From contig NZ_CP047050.1 in assembly GCF_009799805.1 (NCBI RefSeq), positions 133,501 to 197,500 of the forward strand: DNA of 64,000 nt. Direction: 5' to 3'. Each line of letters begins with the position of its first letter. Position 1 is the first letter of the stretch. The position numbers and the translations under genes are program-made. Below are positions 26,969 to 35,493 of the stretch, piece after piece. The notes below the pieces were generated by a model. It worked only from the letters and a program-made list of their open reading frames with translations. It was not told the DNA's origin and did not search any database. Source of the DNA: Myroides phaeus. GTDB taxonomy: Bacteria; Bacteroidota; Bacteroidia; Flavobacteriales; Flavobacteriaceae.

Positions 26969-27841
26969 ATGCAAAATCAAAAAACAAAACAATCGCTTGA
27001 AATACCTAAAAGCATAATAGTAATAGGAAAAACACTACAACTATTTTCAAATAATTTAGCAACTCGTTTTGCTCAAAATTTATTTATTACTCCTCTTAAA
27101 TTTAAACCACCAAAAAGAGAGAAGGAAATGCTTGATAAAAGTGTTGTAACTGAAATAGCTGTACCTAAATTAAAGAAAGATATTTTTGTATACCAATATG
27201 GTACAAATAAAGCTGCTACGAAAAAAGCTCTTTTGATTCACGGATGGAATGGTAGAGGTACGCAATTAATCACAATAGCTAATATGCTAATGAGACAGGG
27301 CTATGACATCGTAAGTTTTGATGCACCTGGACACGGGAAATCGCCAAAAACGAAAACAAATATGACTGAATTTATTGCTTCTGCCTTTGAAGTAGAAAAA
27401 CAATTCGGTCCCTTTGATTTAGTAATCGGACACTCTCTTGGCGGAATGACTACTATGAATGCTTTAAAAGATGGCTTTAAAGCTAAAAAAGCAGTAATCA
27501 TTGGAAGTGGTGACGTGGTTGAAGATGTAATAGATGACTTCGTTGAACAAATTAAACTAAAACCAGTTATTTCTAAATTAATTAAACAACGTTTTGAGAA
27601 ACAGTTTAATCAAACAATGGAAAGCTATTGCGTACACAATGCTGCTAAAACAATTAAAATACCTCTATTGATCATACACGACGAAGATGATTTAGATGTA
27701 CCCGTAAAGGCTGCTTATCAAATTAAAAAGAATGCTGTTGACGCACAATTAATGGTAACACAGACTTTAGGTCATAGAAAGATTCTTGGTGATAAAAAAG
27801 TAATAGAAAGAATTAAAGACTTTATTCAAGATATAGAATAA
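26969..27841 (+). CDS. alpha/beta hydrolase
   Basis: 290 residues. An N-terminal helical extension of about 75 residues ([19 protein letters not shown]) precedes the hydrolase fold: [12 protein letters not shown], nucleophile elbow [10 protein letters not shown] near residue 155, Asp in [10 protein letters not shown] near 235 and His in GHRKILG near 268. No signal peptide. Substrate unknown. Its stop codon overlaps the msrB start (TAATG), so translation is coupled. Confidence 0.82.
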   Translation: MQNQKTKQSLEIPKSIIVIGKTLQLFSNNLATRFAQNLFITPLKFKPPKREKEMLDKSVVTEIAVPKLKKDIFVYQYGTNKAATKKALLIHGWNGRGTQLITIANMLMRQGYDIVSFDAPGHGKSPKTKTNMTEFIASAFEVEKQFGPFDLVIGHSLGGMTTMNALKDGFKAKKAVIIGSGDVVEDVIDDFVEQIKLKPVISKLIKQRFEKQFNQTMESYCVHNAAKTIKIPLLIIHDEDDLDVPVKAAYQIKKNAVDAQLMVTQTLGHRKILGDKKVIERIKDFIQDIE

Positions 27842-28317
27842 TGAAATATTACCTTTTCTTATTTATGATATTATCTTTGATAGCTTGTAAAAACACAACG
27901 TATCAAAATACACCAATTATGAAGAAAGATACAACTACGACTGAAGAACAATGGCAACAAGCATTGACTCCAGAACAATACTATGTATTAAGACAAAAGG
28001 GTACAGAAAGACCTTTTACAGGAGAGTACAATGATTTATTTGAAAAAGGAAGCTATCACTGTGCTGGATGTAATCAAAAACTTTTTGATTCGGACACTAA
28101 ATTTGATAGTCACTGTGGTTGGCCTTCATTTGACAAAGCAATCAAAGGTTCTGTTGAATATATTAGAGATACAACTCACGGTATGATTAGAACGGAAGTT
28201 GTCTGCTCTACTTGCCACGGGCACTTAGGTCACGTATTTCCTGATGGTCCACAAGAAACAACTGGCGAAAGATATTGTATGAATTCAATTTCTTTAAAGT
28301 TCGTTTCAGAAAAATAA
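27841..28317 (+). CDS. msrB: peptide-methionine (R)-S-oxide reductase, lipoprotein form
   Basis: 158 residues. A lipobox signal ([13 protein letters not shown], Cys near residue 16) places it in the periplasm or outer membrane. The MsrB domain has both zinc CxxC pairs (CAGC and CSTC), [18 protein letters not shown] and the catalytic Cys in RYCMNSISL. It reduces methionine-R-sulfoxide in proteins, here presumably repairing envelope proteins. The gene overlaps the preceding hydrolase gene by one base. Confidence 0.93.
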   Translation: MKYYLFLFMILSLIACKNTTYQNTPIMKKDTTTTEEQWQQALTPEQYYVLRQKGTERPFTGEYNDLFEKGSYHCAGCNQKLFDSDTKFDSHCGWPSFDKAIKGSVEYIRDTTHGMIRTEVVCSTCHGHLGHVFPDGPQETTGERYCMNSISLKFVSEK

Positions 28318-28330
28318 CATTATTTCTTAC

Positions 28331-28379
28331 AAAACAGAGATTAATATAGTAGTCTACTATATTAATCTCTGTTTTTTTT
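28331..28379 (+). terminator. terminator after msrB, unusually long perfect stem
   Basis: Two 22-base arms starting AAAACAGAGATTAATA are perfectly complementary around a single central base (28353), and a run of eight T follows. Confidence 0.88.
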
Positions 28380-28760
28380 GCATCATAACTGTATTATCTA
28401 CTTAGTAAATGAGATTAACTATAAATCATTACCAAAATAAGAAATACAAACTTTCGTTCTTCTCATAAGATTATTAAAGCTCTTTACACTACATTTCTTC
28501 TAAGTAAAAAACATTATACACAAGTCTATTTATCTTAGATAATTAAAGAATAATCTATTTTCTTTAATTAAAACTTTTCTCTTTTTGACTAAAAACAGTC
28601 TAAAAAAACCTTTTTTCAACTCATTTTAGCTAAAAAAGTAGTAAAAAAGACTTACTTATCATCGCTATATAAAAAACAGAAATAACAAACTATAAACCAA
28701 CAACTTACGTAATTAAAAGAAAAACACCTCCTCAAATCCAGATAGATAACTAACCCTAAC
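28380..28760. other. gene-free AT-rich stretch
   Basis: No open frame of credible composition and no RNA gene was recognised. The stretch is rich in A and T runs, with short local inverted repeats. It leads into the palindromic element that begins at 28761. Confidence 0.6.
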
Positions 28761-28880
28761 ATTTACAAGGCTTAGAGCACTATTGTCTGACAATCATCCG
28801 ACTATTGTCCGACATTACTGAGCTGAGAAACATTTTGTCGAACAATAGTCGGACAATACTCAGAGCATTGTCCAACGAAA
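28761..28880 (+). repeat. palindromic intergenic element, copy A
   Basis: GACTATTGTCCGAC (28800-28813) pairs with GTCGAACAATAGTC (28837-28850) with one mismatch, and weaker pairing extends outward to about 28775 and 28875. It begins with ATTTACAAGGCTT (28761-28773), which recurs exactly, inverted, at 52695-52707 beside a second element with the same ACTGrGCTGA centre and GTCGGAC/GTCCGAC arms. No reading frame crosses it. It is far less AT-rich than its flanks. Function unknown. Confidence 0.75.
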
Positions 28881-29029
28881 CTATAATTTCCTTACTAAAA
28901 TACACACTTACAAAATAAAGTATTGACTTTTTTCAATGTAAAAATGATGCTTTTATATTAATACAGAAAAGTATTTTATTGAGTCTTTAGAGTAAGAGAA
29001 GAACTCTCAAAAGGAAATTAAAAATCTCT
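28881..29029. other. short AT-rich remainder of the intergenic gap
   Basis: Nothing further is recognised between the palindromic element and the birA stop codon; no clear terminator for birA is visible. Confidence 0.5.
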
Positions 29030-29761
29030 TTAATACAACATTTTTATTTCTTTCATCCCAAATTCTTGAATGCTATCATCCTCTAACTGAATACAAAGCA
29101 ATCCATATTTAGTTACTCCTTTTATAATACCCATAAAACGAGTATTATCAATATTTTCAAATACGGTAGGCGTATTTATACGATATAAATGAGAATGGTA
29201 TTCGTCCCATAAAAAGTCACCACCTTTACTAAGATATTGTTCGCTATAATATTTCAATTCATTCACTATAGTATATAAGAGAACATCTTTATCAGTTTTA
29301 TCACCAGTTAACTTAAATATTGAACTTGCTTGTGGAAAATCATCAAAGCTTTCTTGATTAACATTGACACCTATACCGACAATAGATTGAGTCTCTCCAT
29401 TAGCTTTAATGATGTTCTCTATCAATATGCCACATATTTTCTTATTATATGACAAAATGTCGTTTGGCCATTTTATATAAAATGGCAGGTTATAAGTTTT
29501 TTTTAAAGCTTGATAAACACTCAAAGCGACCATCACGTTTAAATCAAAAACGTATTCTGGAGAAGACAAGATATCCTTCATTAAAACACTAAAGCTTAGA
29601 CTACTACCCACTTCAGAAGTCCAAGTACTTCCCCTTTGTCCTTTACCAGCGAATTGATTTTCTGCCGAAACAACGGTGAGGTTTTCTAAGTTAGAAACTG
29701 TAAGTAAGTCTTTCAAATAGGTATTAGTAGACCCTATGGCATCGAGTTTGATAATATTCAT
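29030..29761 (-). CDS. birA: biotin-[acetyl-CoA-carboxylase] ligase
   Basis: 243 residues: the catalytic ligase without the N-terminal DNA-binding domain of E. coli BirA, so it is an enzyme only. GKGQRGSTWTSEVGSSLSF near residue 39 is the biotinyl-AMP loop, followed by YIKWPNDILSYNKKICGIL near 97 with the substrate Lys and Asp. It attaches biotin to the biotin carboxyl carrier protein of acetyl-CoA carboxylase (accA lies about 8 kb away). It is divergent from rsfS across 98 bp. Confidence 0.93.
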   Translation of the reverse strand: MNIIKLDAIGSTNTYLKDLLTVSNLENLTVVSAENQFAGKGQRGSTWTSEVGSSLSFSVLMKDILSSPEYVFDLNVMVALSVYQALKKTYNLPFYIKWPNDILSYNKKICGILIENIIKANGETQSIVGIGVNVNQESFDDFPQASSIFKLTGDKTDKDVLLYTIVNELKYYSEQYLSKGGDFLWDEYHSHLYRINTPTVFENIDNTRFMGIIKGVTKYGLLCIQLEDDSIQEFGMKEIKMLY

Positions 29762-29796
29762 ACAAAATTATTATAGTCTATTCAGAACGGTTTCAT

Positions 29797-29804
29797 TATA
29801 TTTG
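29797..29804 (+). promoter_or_regulatory. -7 element TATATTTG of rsfS
   Basis: TAnnTTTG match 55 bp before the rsfS ATG. It forms the left half of a palindrome ATTTGG-AA-CCAAAT (29800-29813) shared with the opposing promoter. Confidence 0.6.
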
Positions 29805-29808
29805 GAAC

Positions 29809-29816
29809 CAAATTTA
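29809..29816 (-). promoter_or_regulatory. -7 element TAAATTTG of birA
   Basis: The minus strand reads TAAATTTG, 48 bp before the birA ATG. It overlaps the expected start site of the opposing rsfS promoter, so the two cannot be occupied together. Confidence 0.55.
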
Positions 29817-29859
29817 GCTAACATTACATTTAATCGCGAATAAATAAGAAATAAAATAA

Positions 29860-30231
29860 ATGGCAGACAAGAATATCAACAACGACGAATTGATCGCAAA
29901 CATTATCAAAGGAATTGAATCAGTTAAAGGAGAGAACATTAAAATATTAGACTTAAGAGAGATTGACAATACTCCTTGTGATTATTTCATTATTTGTGAG
30001 GGAAATTCAAACACACAAGTCAATGCCATAGCTGGTGCTACACAAAAAATAGTATCAAAAGAACTTCACGACAAACCTTGGCATATCGAAGGTGAAGTAC
30101 AAGCAGAGTGGATATTAATGGATTATGTAAATGTTGTAGTTCATGTATTTCAAAAACATATACGTGAATACTATAACATCGAAAGTCTATGGGGAGATGC
30201 TAAAATCACCACTGTTGAAAGCCAATATTAA
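29860..30231 (+). CDS. rsfS: ribosome silencing factor
   Basis: 123 residues, typical RsfS/Iojap size. DLREIDNTPCDYFIICEGNSNTQVNAIA near residue 36, then KPWHIEGEVQAEWILMDY and VVHVFQKHIREYYNIESLWGDA are the conserved blocks. The protein binds ribosomal protein L14 and blocks subunit joining, slowing translation in starvation. It is 18 bp upstream of ftsH, so cotranscribed. Confidence 0.95.
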   Translation: MADKNINNDELIANIIKGIESVKGENIKILDLREIDNTPCDYFIICEGNSNTQVNAIAGATQKIVSKELHDKPWHIEGEVQAEWILMDYVNVVVHVFQKHIREYYNIESLWGDAKITTVESQY

Positions 30232-30249
30232 TCACTAAAATTATTTTTC

Positions 30250-32214
30250 ATGTCTGATAATATGAAACCTAATCCAAAAAAATCAAGATTTAATCCTTGG
30301 ATACTTTATGGAAGTCTCTTAGTGATTATTCTTGTAATTAACTTCCTGACTAATGGAAGTAATTTTGGAGACTCAAGACAATTGGGTTTATCAAAATTAT
30401 ATGACTATTTAGAACAGGGATATGTAGAAAAAGTTGATTTCAATCGCACAGTAGCAAAAGTTTATTTAACTGAAGAAGCGTTACAACAAGAGGAATTCAA
30501 AGATTTACAAAAGAAAAGTATCCTTGGTAAAGGAAACACAGGACCACAATTCCTAACTGACATTGGTAATTCTGAGATTTTTCAAACGAAGCTTGACAAA
30601 GCTAAAAGTGAAGATAAATTAGTAGAATATAAATCAGAACCTGACAGTAATTGGGGAGACTTATTAATTAGCTTCTTGCCGATTGTTATCATCATAGGTT
30701 TCTGGTTATTTATGATGAGAAGAATGTCTGGTGGCGGTGGCGCTGGTGGCGGTGGCCAAATCTTTTCGATTGGTAAATCTAAAGCAAAACTTTTTGATGA
30801 GAAAAACGACATCAGAGTAAGCTTTAAAGATGTTGCAGGATTGGAAGGGGCTAAAGAAGAAATTGTAGAAATTGTAGAATTTCTTAAAAACCCAGAAAAA
30901 TATACTTCTATTGGAGGTAAAATTCCAAAAGGAGCTCTTTTAGTAGGACCTCCAGGTACTGGTAAGACATTATTAGCGAAAGCGGTTGCAGGTGAAGCGA
31001 AAGTTCCTTTCTTTTCACTTTCTGGTTCTGACTTCGTTGAAATGTTTGTAGGAGTTGGTGCTTCTCGTGTAAGAGACTTGTTTAAACAAGCGAAAGAAAA
31101 ATCTCCTTCAATTATCTTTATTGATGAGATTGATGCTGTTGGTCGTGCACGTGGTAAAAGCAACTTCTCTGGTTCAAACGACGAAAGAGAAAACACATTA
31201 AACCAATTATTAACAGAAATGGATGGTTTTGGTTCTAATACTAATGTTATTGTATTAGCTGCAACTAACCGTGCTGAAATATTGGATAAAGCTCTTTTAA
31301 GAGCAGGACGTTTTGACAGACAAATTTATGTTGATCTACCAGACGTTAAAGAACGTGAAGCTATCTTCAACGTTCACTTAAGAAACATTAAAAAAGTAGA
31401 TAACTTAGATATTGATTTCTTATCTAAACAAACTCCAGGATTCTCTGGTGCTGATATTGCCAATGTTTGTAATGAGGCTGCATTAACTGCTGCTCGTAAA
31501 GACAAAAAGCAAGTTGATATGCAAGATTTCCTTGATGCAGTTGACCGTATCATTGGTGGTTTAGAAAAGAAAAACAAAATTATCTCTCCAGAAGAAAAAT
31601 ATGCTATCGCTATTCATGAGGCTGGACACGCTACTGTAAGTTGGATGTGTGAACATGCTGCTCCATTAGTAAAAGTAACAATCGTTCCTCGTGGACAAAG
31701 TTTAGGTGCTGCTTGGTACTTACCTGCGGAAAGACAAATCGTTAGAACAGAACAAATGTTAGACGAGATGTGTGCTACAATGGGAGGACGTGCTGCTGAA
31801 AAAATTATCTTTGATAAAATATCAACTGGTGCATTAAGCGACTTAGAGAAAGTAACTAAACAAGCAAAAGCAATGGTTACCATCTACGGATTGAATGAAA
31901 AATTAGGAAATATTACTTACTATGATTCATCAGGACAAAATGAATACGGTTTTGGTAAACCATATTCTGAAGAAACTGCAAGAATCATTGACCAAGAGAT
32001 TTCATCTTTAATTGAAGGACAGTACGAACGTGCACAATCTATCTTATCTCAAAACAGAGAAAAGTTAATTCAATTAGCTGATTTACTTTGTGAAAAAGAA
32101 GTAATCTTTAAACAAGACTTAGAAGATATATTTGGCAAACGCCCATTTGACAAAGAAGGGGCAGTTGAAATAAATATCTCAGAAGAAAACAAACCCGAGC
32201 AAACAGAAGAATAA
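30250..32214 (+). CDS. ftsH: ATP-dependent zinc metalloprotease
   Basis: 654 residues. Two membrane helices (about 15-33 and 139-156) flank a periplasmic domain; a glycine-rich linker (MSGGGGAGGGGQ) leads to the AAA domain with Walker A GPPGTGKTL near residue 237, IFIDEIDAVG, the second region of homology, and then the zinc site HEAGHA near 457. FtsH extracts and degrades membrane proteins and regulates lipid synthesis enzymes. The acidic C-terminus is normal for the lineage. Confidence 0.97.
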   Translation: MSDNMKPNPKKSRFNPWILYGSLLVIILVINFLTNGSNFGDSRQLGLSKLYDYLEQGYVEKVDFNRTVAKVYLTEEALQQEEFKDLQKKSILGKGNTGPQFLTDIGNSEIFQTKLDKAKSEDKLVEYKSEPDSNWGDLLISFLPIVIIIGFWLFMMRRMSGGGGAGGGGQIFSIGKSKAKLFDEKNDIRVSFKDVAGLEGAKEEIVEIVEFLKNPEKYTSIGGKIPKGALLVGPPGTGKTLLAKAVAGEAKVPFFSLSGSDFVEMFVGVGASRVRDLFKQAKEKSPSIIFIDEIDAVGRARGKSNFSGSNDERENTLNQLLTEMDGFGSNTNVIVLAATNRAEILDKALLRAGRFDRQIYVDLPDVKEREAIFNVHLRNIKKVDNLDIDFLSKQTPGFSGADIANVCNEAALTAARKDKKQVDMQDFLDAVDRIIGGLEKKNKIISPEEKYAIAIHEAGHATVSWMCEHAAPLVKVTIVPRGQSLGAAWYLPAERQIVRTEQMLDEMCATMGGRAAEKIIFDKISTGALSDLEKVTKQAKAMVTIYGLNEKLGNITYYDSSGQNEYGFGKPYSEETARIIDQEISSLIEGQYERAQSILSQNREKLIQLADLLCEKEVIFKQDLEDIFGKRPFDKEGAVEINISEENKPEQTEE

Positions 32215-32238
32215 TCTTCTACATAAAGCACAAATACT

Positions 32239-32280
32239 AAAAATCTTAACCTAAAGGCAACTTTAAGTTAAGATTTTTTT
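32239..32280 (+). terminator. terminator after ftsH
   Basis: AAATCTTAAC and GTTAAGATTT form a 10-bp stem around a 16-base loop, followed by a T run, just upstream of the next promoter. Confidence 0.75.
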
Positions 32281-32288
32281 TATCTTTG
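32281..32288 (+). promoter_or_regulatory. -7 element TATCTTTG of the LUD-cdsA-psd-ACBP-SOD operon
   Basis: TAnnTTTG match 41 bp before the ATG of the LUD gene and directly after the ftsH terminator, so the five downstream genes have their own promoter. Confidence 0.6.
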
Positions 32289-32328
32289 AATACTTATAAC
32301 CAAATTATTTCATCGGAGTAAAGTTGAC

Positions 32329-32940
32329 ATGAATTTTTTAAAGAAATTAATTAAAGTTTTTCAGCCTTCAGTTCCTGAAGTAGAGCAGTCTACTCCAGAA
32401 AGAAGTCAGTATCTTCCAGAGGAGAAGATGCCGGTAGATGAACTATTTACTGTTAATTTTAAAGAAAATGGTGGAAAGTTTCTTTATTGTGAATCAAATG
32501 AAGATTTAACAGAAACTTTTGTAAATATACTTTTAGAAAATGACTGGTTTGAAACAGAAGCATTAAGCTATGAAACACAGTTATATCCTCTTTTAGATGA
32601 AAATAACGTTAAGTATATCAACGTTAAACAACCTACATTCTTTTTCTCTACGTGCGAGAGTTTAATTGCTGAAGATGGCTCTATACTATTCTCTGGTAAA
32701 CAATTAAAAGATAACAAAGCACACCATTTACCTTTAAACTTGATTATAATAGCTAAAACAAGTCAAATAACAAGAACTAAAAGTGATGGCCTGCGAGAAA
32801 TAAAACGAAAATACGGAAGTGCACTACCAAGCAATATCACAGCCTTCAACTGCTTTAAAGAAGCACCTGTTGAAGCGGATTTCCTTAGCTATGGTAGATC
32901 GCCTAAAAATTTATACCTATTACTTTTAGAAGATTTATAA
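32329..32940 (+). CDS. LUD-domain protein (LutC/YkgG-like)
   Basis: 203 residues. The C-terminal two thirds match the LUD fold of LutB/LutC lactate-utilisation proteins (FFSTCESLIAEDGSILFSG near residue 105, then PLNLIIIAKTSQI and FLSYGRSPKNLYLLLLEDL). The first 60 residues are a polar extension. There are no lut partner genes, so a lactate role is not supported here; such single LUD proteins are common in Flavobacteriaceae next to ftsH and cdsA. One base separates it from cdsA. Confidence 0.75.
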   Translation: MNFLKKLIKVFQPSVPEVEQSTPERSQYLPEEKMPVDELFTVNFKENGGKFLYCESNEDLTETFVNILLENDWFETEALSYETQLYPLLDENNVKYINVKQPTFFFSTCESLIAEDGSILFSGKQLKDNKAHHLPLNLIIIAKTSQITRTKSDGLREIKRKYGSALPSNITAFNCFKEAPVEADFLSYGRSPKNLYLLLLEDL

Positions 32941-32941
32941 T

Positions 32942-33730
32942 ATGTCAGAATCAGTTACTCGTGCAATATCAGGTGTAATCTACATTGCGCTATTGATAGG
33001 AGCAACTCTATACTCTCCCCTTACTTTTGAAATCCTTTTCGGTTTCTTTATGTTTGTTGCTTCTTTTGAATTTGCAAAACTTATAAAGTTACCTAAGTCC
33101 TTATCTATGATAATAGCTTTAATAGCTATTTCGTGTGTGTTTTGGGACAGAGATATTATGCCTATAAATGCTATCGCAATCTTTGCTGTAGTAATCTTAT
33201 TAGCCTTATTAGCGGAATTATTCACTACACGAAAACCTAATAGATCATTCCCTATTAAAATCATAATCTTTTTAGGTTACATTATAGCAACTTTTACAGC
33301 TATATTATATCTACCTTTCGTTAGAGGTGAATATACCCCTAATATTATAATTGGAATGATGATTTTAATATGGACAAATGATACATTTGCCTATATCGTT
33401 GGAAAGAAAATTGGGAGAAATAAACTATTTGAAAGAATTTCACCAAAGAAAACTATTGAGGGTTTTGTAGGTGGTTTAGTGTTCAGTATCATAGCAAGTA
33501 TCATATTAAGTCAATTTTTTGACTTTTTTAGTATGATAGTTTGGATAAGTAGTGCTATTTTTGTCAGCATTTTTGGAACCATTGGTGATTTAGTAGAATC
33601 ACACTTCAAAAGAGAAGCTGGTGTCAAAGATAGCGGTTCAATAATGCCAGGTCATGGTGGTATATTAGATCGCCTTGACAGTGTTATATTTGTAGCACCA
33701 TTTTTGTATTTAATTTATCAAATATTATAA
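32942..33730 (+). CDS. cdsA: phosphatidate cytidylyltransferase
   Basis: 262 residues with about eight membrane helices. The CDP-alcohol signature is clear: LIWTNDTFAYIVGKKIG near 140, then SPKKTIEGFVGG and GDLVESHFKREAGVKDSG near 215, ending PGHGGILDRLDS. It makes CDP-diacylglycerol from phosphatidic acid and CTP, the common precursor of bacterial phospholipids. It sits directly before psd. Confidence 0.95.
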   Translation: MSESVTRAISGVIYIALLIGATLYSPLTFEILFGFFMFVASFEFAKLIKLPKSLSMIIALIAISCVFWDRDIMPINAIAIFAVVILLALLAELFTTRKPNRSFPIKIIIFLGYIIATFTAILYLPFVRGEYTPNIIIGMMILIWTNDTFAYIVGKKIGRNKLFERISPKKTIEGFVGGLVFSIIASIILSQFFDFFSMIVWISSAIFVSIFGTIGDLVESHFKREAGVKDSGSIMPGHGGILDRLDSVIFVAPFLYLIYQIL

Positions 33731-33733
33731 CCT

Positions 33734-34384
33734 ATGTTTCACAAAGAAGGAACGAAAATTATTTTTTACTCATTAGTAGTAGCTGTAGGATTAGTCGTTT
33801 TAGCTGATGTATTAATTGATATCGACTGGATAAGAATGATCGTACAATCAATTGTACTTATATTCTTAATCTTAATACTTCAATTTTTCAGAAACCCTAA
33901 TAGAAGTGTTACTCCAAATGACAATACTGTTTTAGCACCTGTTGATGGAAAAGTAGTTGTAATTGAAGAGGTGTACGAACCAGAATATTTTAAGGAAAAA
34001 AGACTTATGGTTTCTATCTTTATGTCTCCTTTAAACGTACACGTAACGCGTTATGGGCTGAGTGGATTAATTAAATACAGTCAATACCACGCTGGTAAAT
34101 ATTTAGTTGCTTGGCATCCTAAAGCAAGTGAAGAAAACGAACGCACTACTGTTGTAGTAGAAAACCCAGTATTTGGAGAAATTATGTATAGACAAATCGC
34201 CGGTGCTTTAGCAAGACGTATTGTAAATTATGCTAAGCCAGGTATGAAAGTCGTTCAAGGTACTGATGCTGGATTTATTAAATTTGGCTCAAGAGTAGAT
34301 TTATACTTCCCTATTGGAACAAAAATTGAAGTAGCTTTAGATCAAAAAGCAGTTGGAAATAAAACAGTAATTGCACAAAAATAA
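33734..34384 (+). CDS. psd: phosphatidylserine decarboxylase proenzyme, short type
   Basis: 216 residues, the short PSD-A form. One N-terminal membrane helix pair (about 10-55) anchors it; VLAPVDGKVVVIEEV near 70 and SIFMSPLNVHVTRYG near 98 are conserved; the self-cleavage Gly-Ser lies in KFGSRVDLYFP near 189, where Ser becomes the pyruvoyl group. It makes phosphatidylethanolamine, the main phospholipid of this group. Three bases separate it from the acyl-CoA-binding protein gene. Confidence 0.95.
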   Translation: MFHKEGTKIIFYSLVVAVGLVVLADVLIDIDWIRMIVQSIVLIFLILILQFFRNPNRSVTPNDNTVLAPVDGKVVVIEEVYEPEYFKEKRLMVSIFMSPLNVHVTRYGLSGLIKYSQYHAGKYLVAWHPKASEENERTTVVVENPVFGEIMYRQIAGALARRIVNYAKPGMKVVQGTDAGFIKFGSRVDLYFPIGTKIEVALDQKAVGNKTVIAQK

Positions 34385-34387
34385 ATA

Positions 34388-34654
34388 ATGAGCAATTTAG
34401 ATATAGAATTTAAAGAAGCATATAAACGTATTTCAGAGGAAGCTAAAAACCTTCCTGCTGATGTAATGTTACGCATATATGCCTATTACAAACAAGCTAC
34501 AAACGGATTAAGTCATAAAGACTTTGAAGAAATGTCATTTGACATTAAAAAGGCCTTTAAGTTTAATGCGTGGACACAAGTAAGTCATTTATCAATGACT
34601 GAAGCTAAAGAGGAGTATATTAAAATAGCTAAAGAGATATTTAAAAATGATTAA
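34388..34654 (+). CDS. acyl-CoA-binding protein (ACBP)
   Basis: 88 residues, the standard four-helix ACBP size. The ligand motif YAYYKQATNG near residue 28 matches the YKQAT core, followed by FNAWTQVSHLSMTEAKEEYI. It binds long-chain acyl-CoA esters in the cytoplasm. ACBP is mainly a eukaryotic family with scattered bacterial members; its place after cdsA and psd suggests a role in delivering acyl-CoA for phospholipid synthesis, which is inference. It overlaps the SOD gene by 8 bp. Confidence 0.9.
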   Translation: MSNLDIEFKEAYKRISEEAKNLPADVMLRIYAYYKQATNGLSHKDFEEMSFDIKKAFKFNAWTQVSHLSMTEAKEEYIKIAKEIFKND

Positions 34655-35438
34655 GCTTAAACGAAATATTGCAATTTTATTTTGTTCTAACTTATTGTTA
34701 TTTTCTTCTTGTGGACATAAAAACGACCTAACAGAAGTTGAAATACCAGAAAGAGAAGCTTTTAATATTCAGAAAAGTGATTTCCCCGATCCTGCTACTA
34801 TCAAAACTAAGCAAGGTCCTTTTGAAATGCGCGGATTACCATATAACTTCAATGATTTTGAAGTTATAGTAAAACCTGAAACTGCTTTCATTCATTTTGA
34901 CAAAGTTCATTTAGACTATGCAAATCGACTAAATACAGCCGTACACGGAACTCCTTTTGAAAAAGATGAGATAAGTACTTTAATAACGCGTATCGATAGT
35001 AGATACTCTAATTTGAAAAACTTTTCTGGTGCTTATTACAATCACAATATTTTTTGGCAATCAATTAATCCAAAAAGTGAAAGTAAACCGAATGAAACCT
35101 TAGCTAAACTGATTGTTGAATCTTTTGGCTCAATAAACGAATTAAAAAGCGAATTCGTTAATAAAGGAAATGCTTTAGTTGGATCAGGTTGGATATGGCT
35201 TACTATTTTACCTAATGGAAAATTAAGTGTTGTAACCACATTAAACAATGATAGTCCTAATATGCCTGAATTGCAATTAGGTAAACCTTTATTAGGAATA
35301 GATTTATGGGAGCATGCTTATTTTGACACTTATAAAAATGACAAAAAATCTTACATTGAAACTTGTTATAAATATTTCAATTGGGATACAGCAAATAAAG
35401 AATTTATAGTTGATGTAGAATCAACAGAAGCAAACTAA
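34647..35438 (+). CDS. Fe/Mn superoxide dismutase, lipoprotein form
   Basis: 263 residues. A lipobox signal (ILFCSNLLLFSSCGHK, Cys near residue 22) and a polar linker of about 45 residues precede the SOD fold. The four metal ligands are present: His in FIHFDKVH, His in YYNHNIFW, and Asp and His in DLWEHAYF; the active-site Tyr (HLDYAN) is kept. Compared with E. coli SodB, second-shell His30 is Val, the Fe-type Gln69 position is Ala, and the Mn-type Gln position (NNDSP) is Asn. Metal choice and rate are uncertain. It would detoxify superoxide outside the cytoplasm. Confidence 0.88.
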   Translation: MIKLKRNIAILFCSNLLLFSSCGHKNDLTEVEIPEREAFNIQKSDFPDPATIKTKQGPFEMRGLPYNFNDFEVIVKPETAFIHFDKVHLDYANRLNTAVHGTPFEKDEISTLITRIDSRYSNLKNFSGAYYNHNIFWQSINPKSESKPNETLAKLIVESFGSINELKSEFVNKGNALVGSGWIWLTILPNGKLSVVTTLNNDSPNMPELQLGKPLLGIDLWEHAYFDTYKNDKKSYIETCYKYFNWDTANKEFIVDVESTEAN

Positions 35439-35472
35439 AAAAGGCAGATATCATATGATATCTGCCTTTTTT
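35437..35472. terminator. bidirectional terminator between the SOD gene and dnaB
   Basis: Perfect 18-base arms (AAAAAAGGCAGATATCAT and its complement) directly overlapping the SOD stop codon; suited to both converging genes. Confidence 0.9.
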
Positions 35473-35493
35473 AGTCTATTATAATTACTCCTT

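Noticed and set aside
27841..28317. msrB lipoprotein as a possible MsrA-MsrB fusion fragment
   Set aside because: The domain is complete with its own signal peptide and coupled start; nothing is missing.
30582..31196. Long antisense frames within ftsH, accA and other genes
   Set aside because: They are mirror frames of strongly conserved genes and lack family features of their own.
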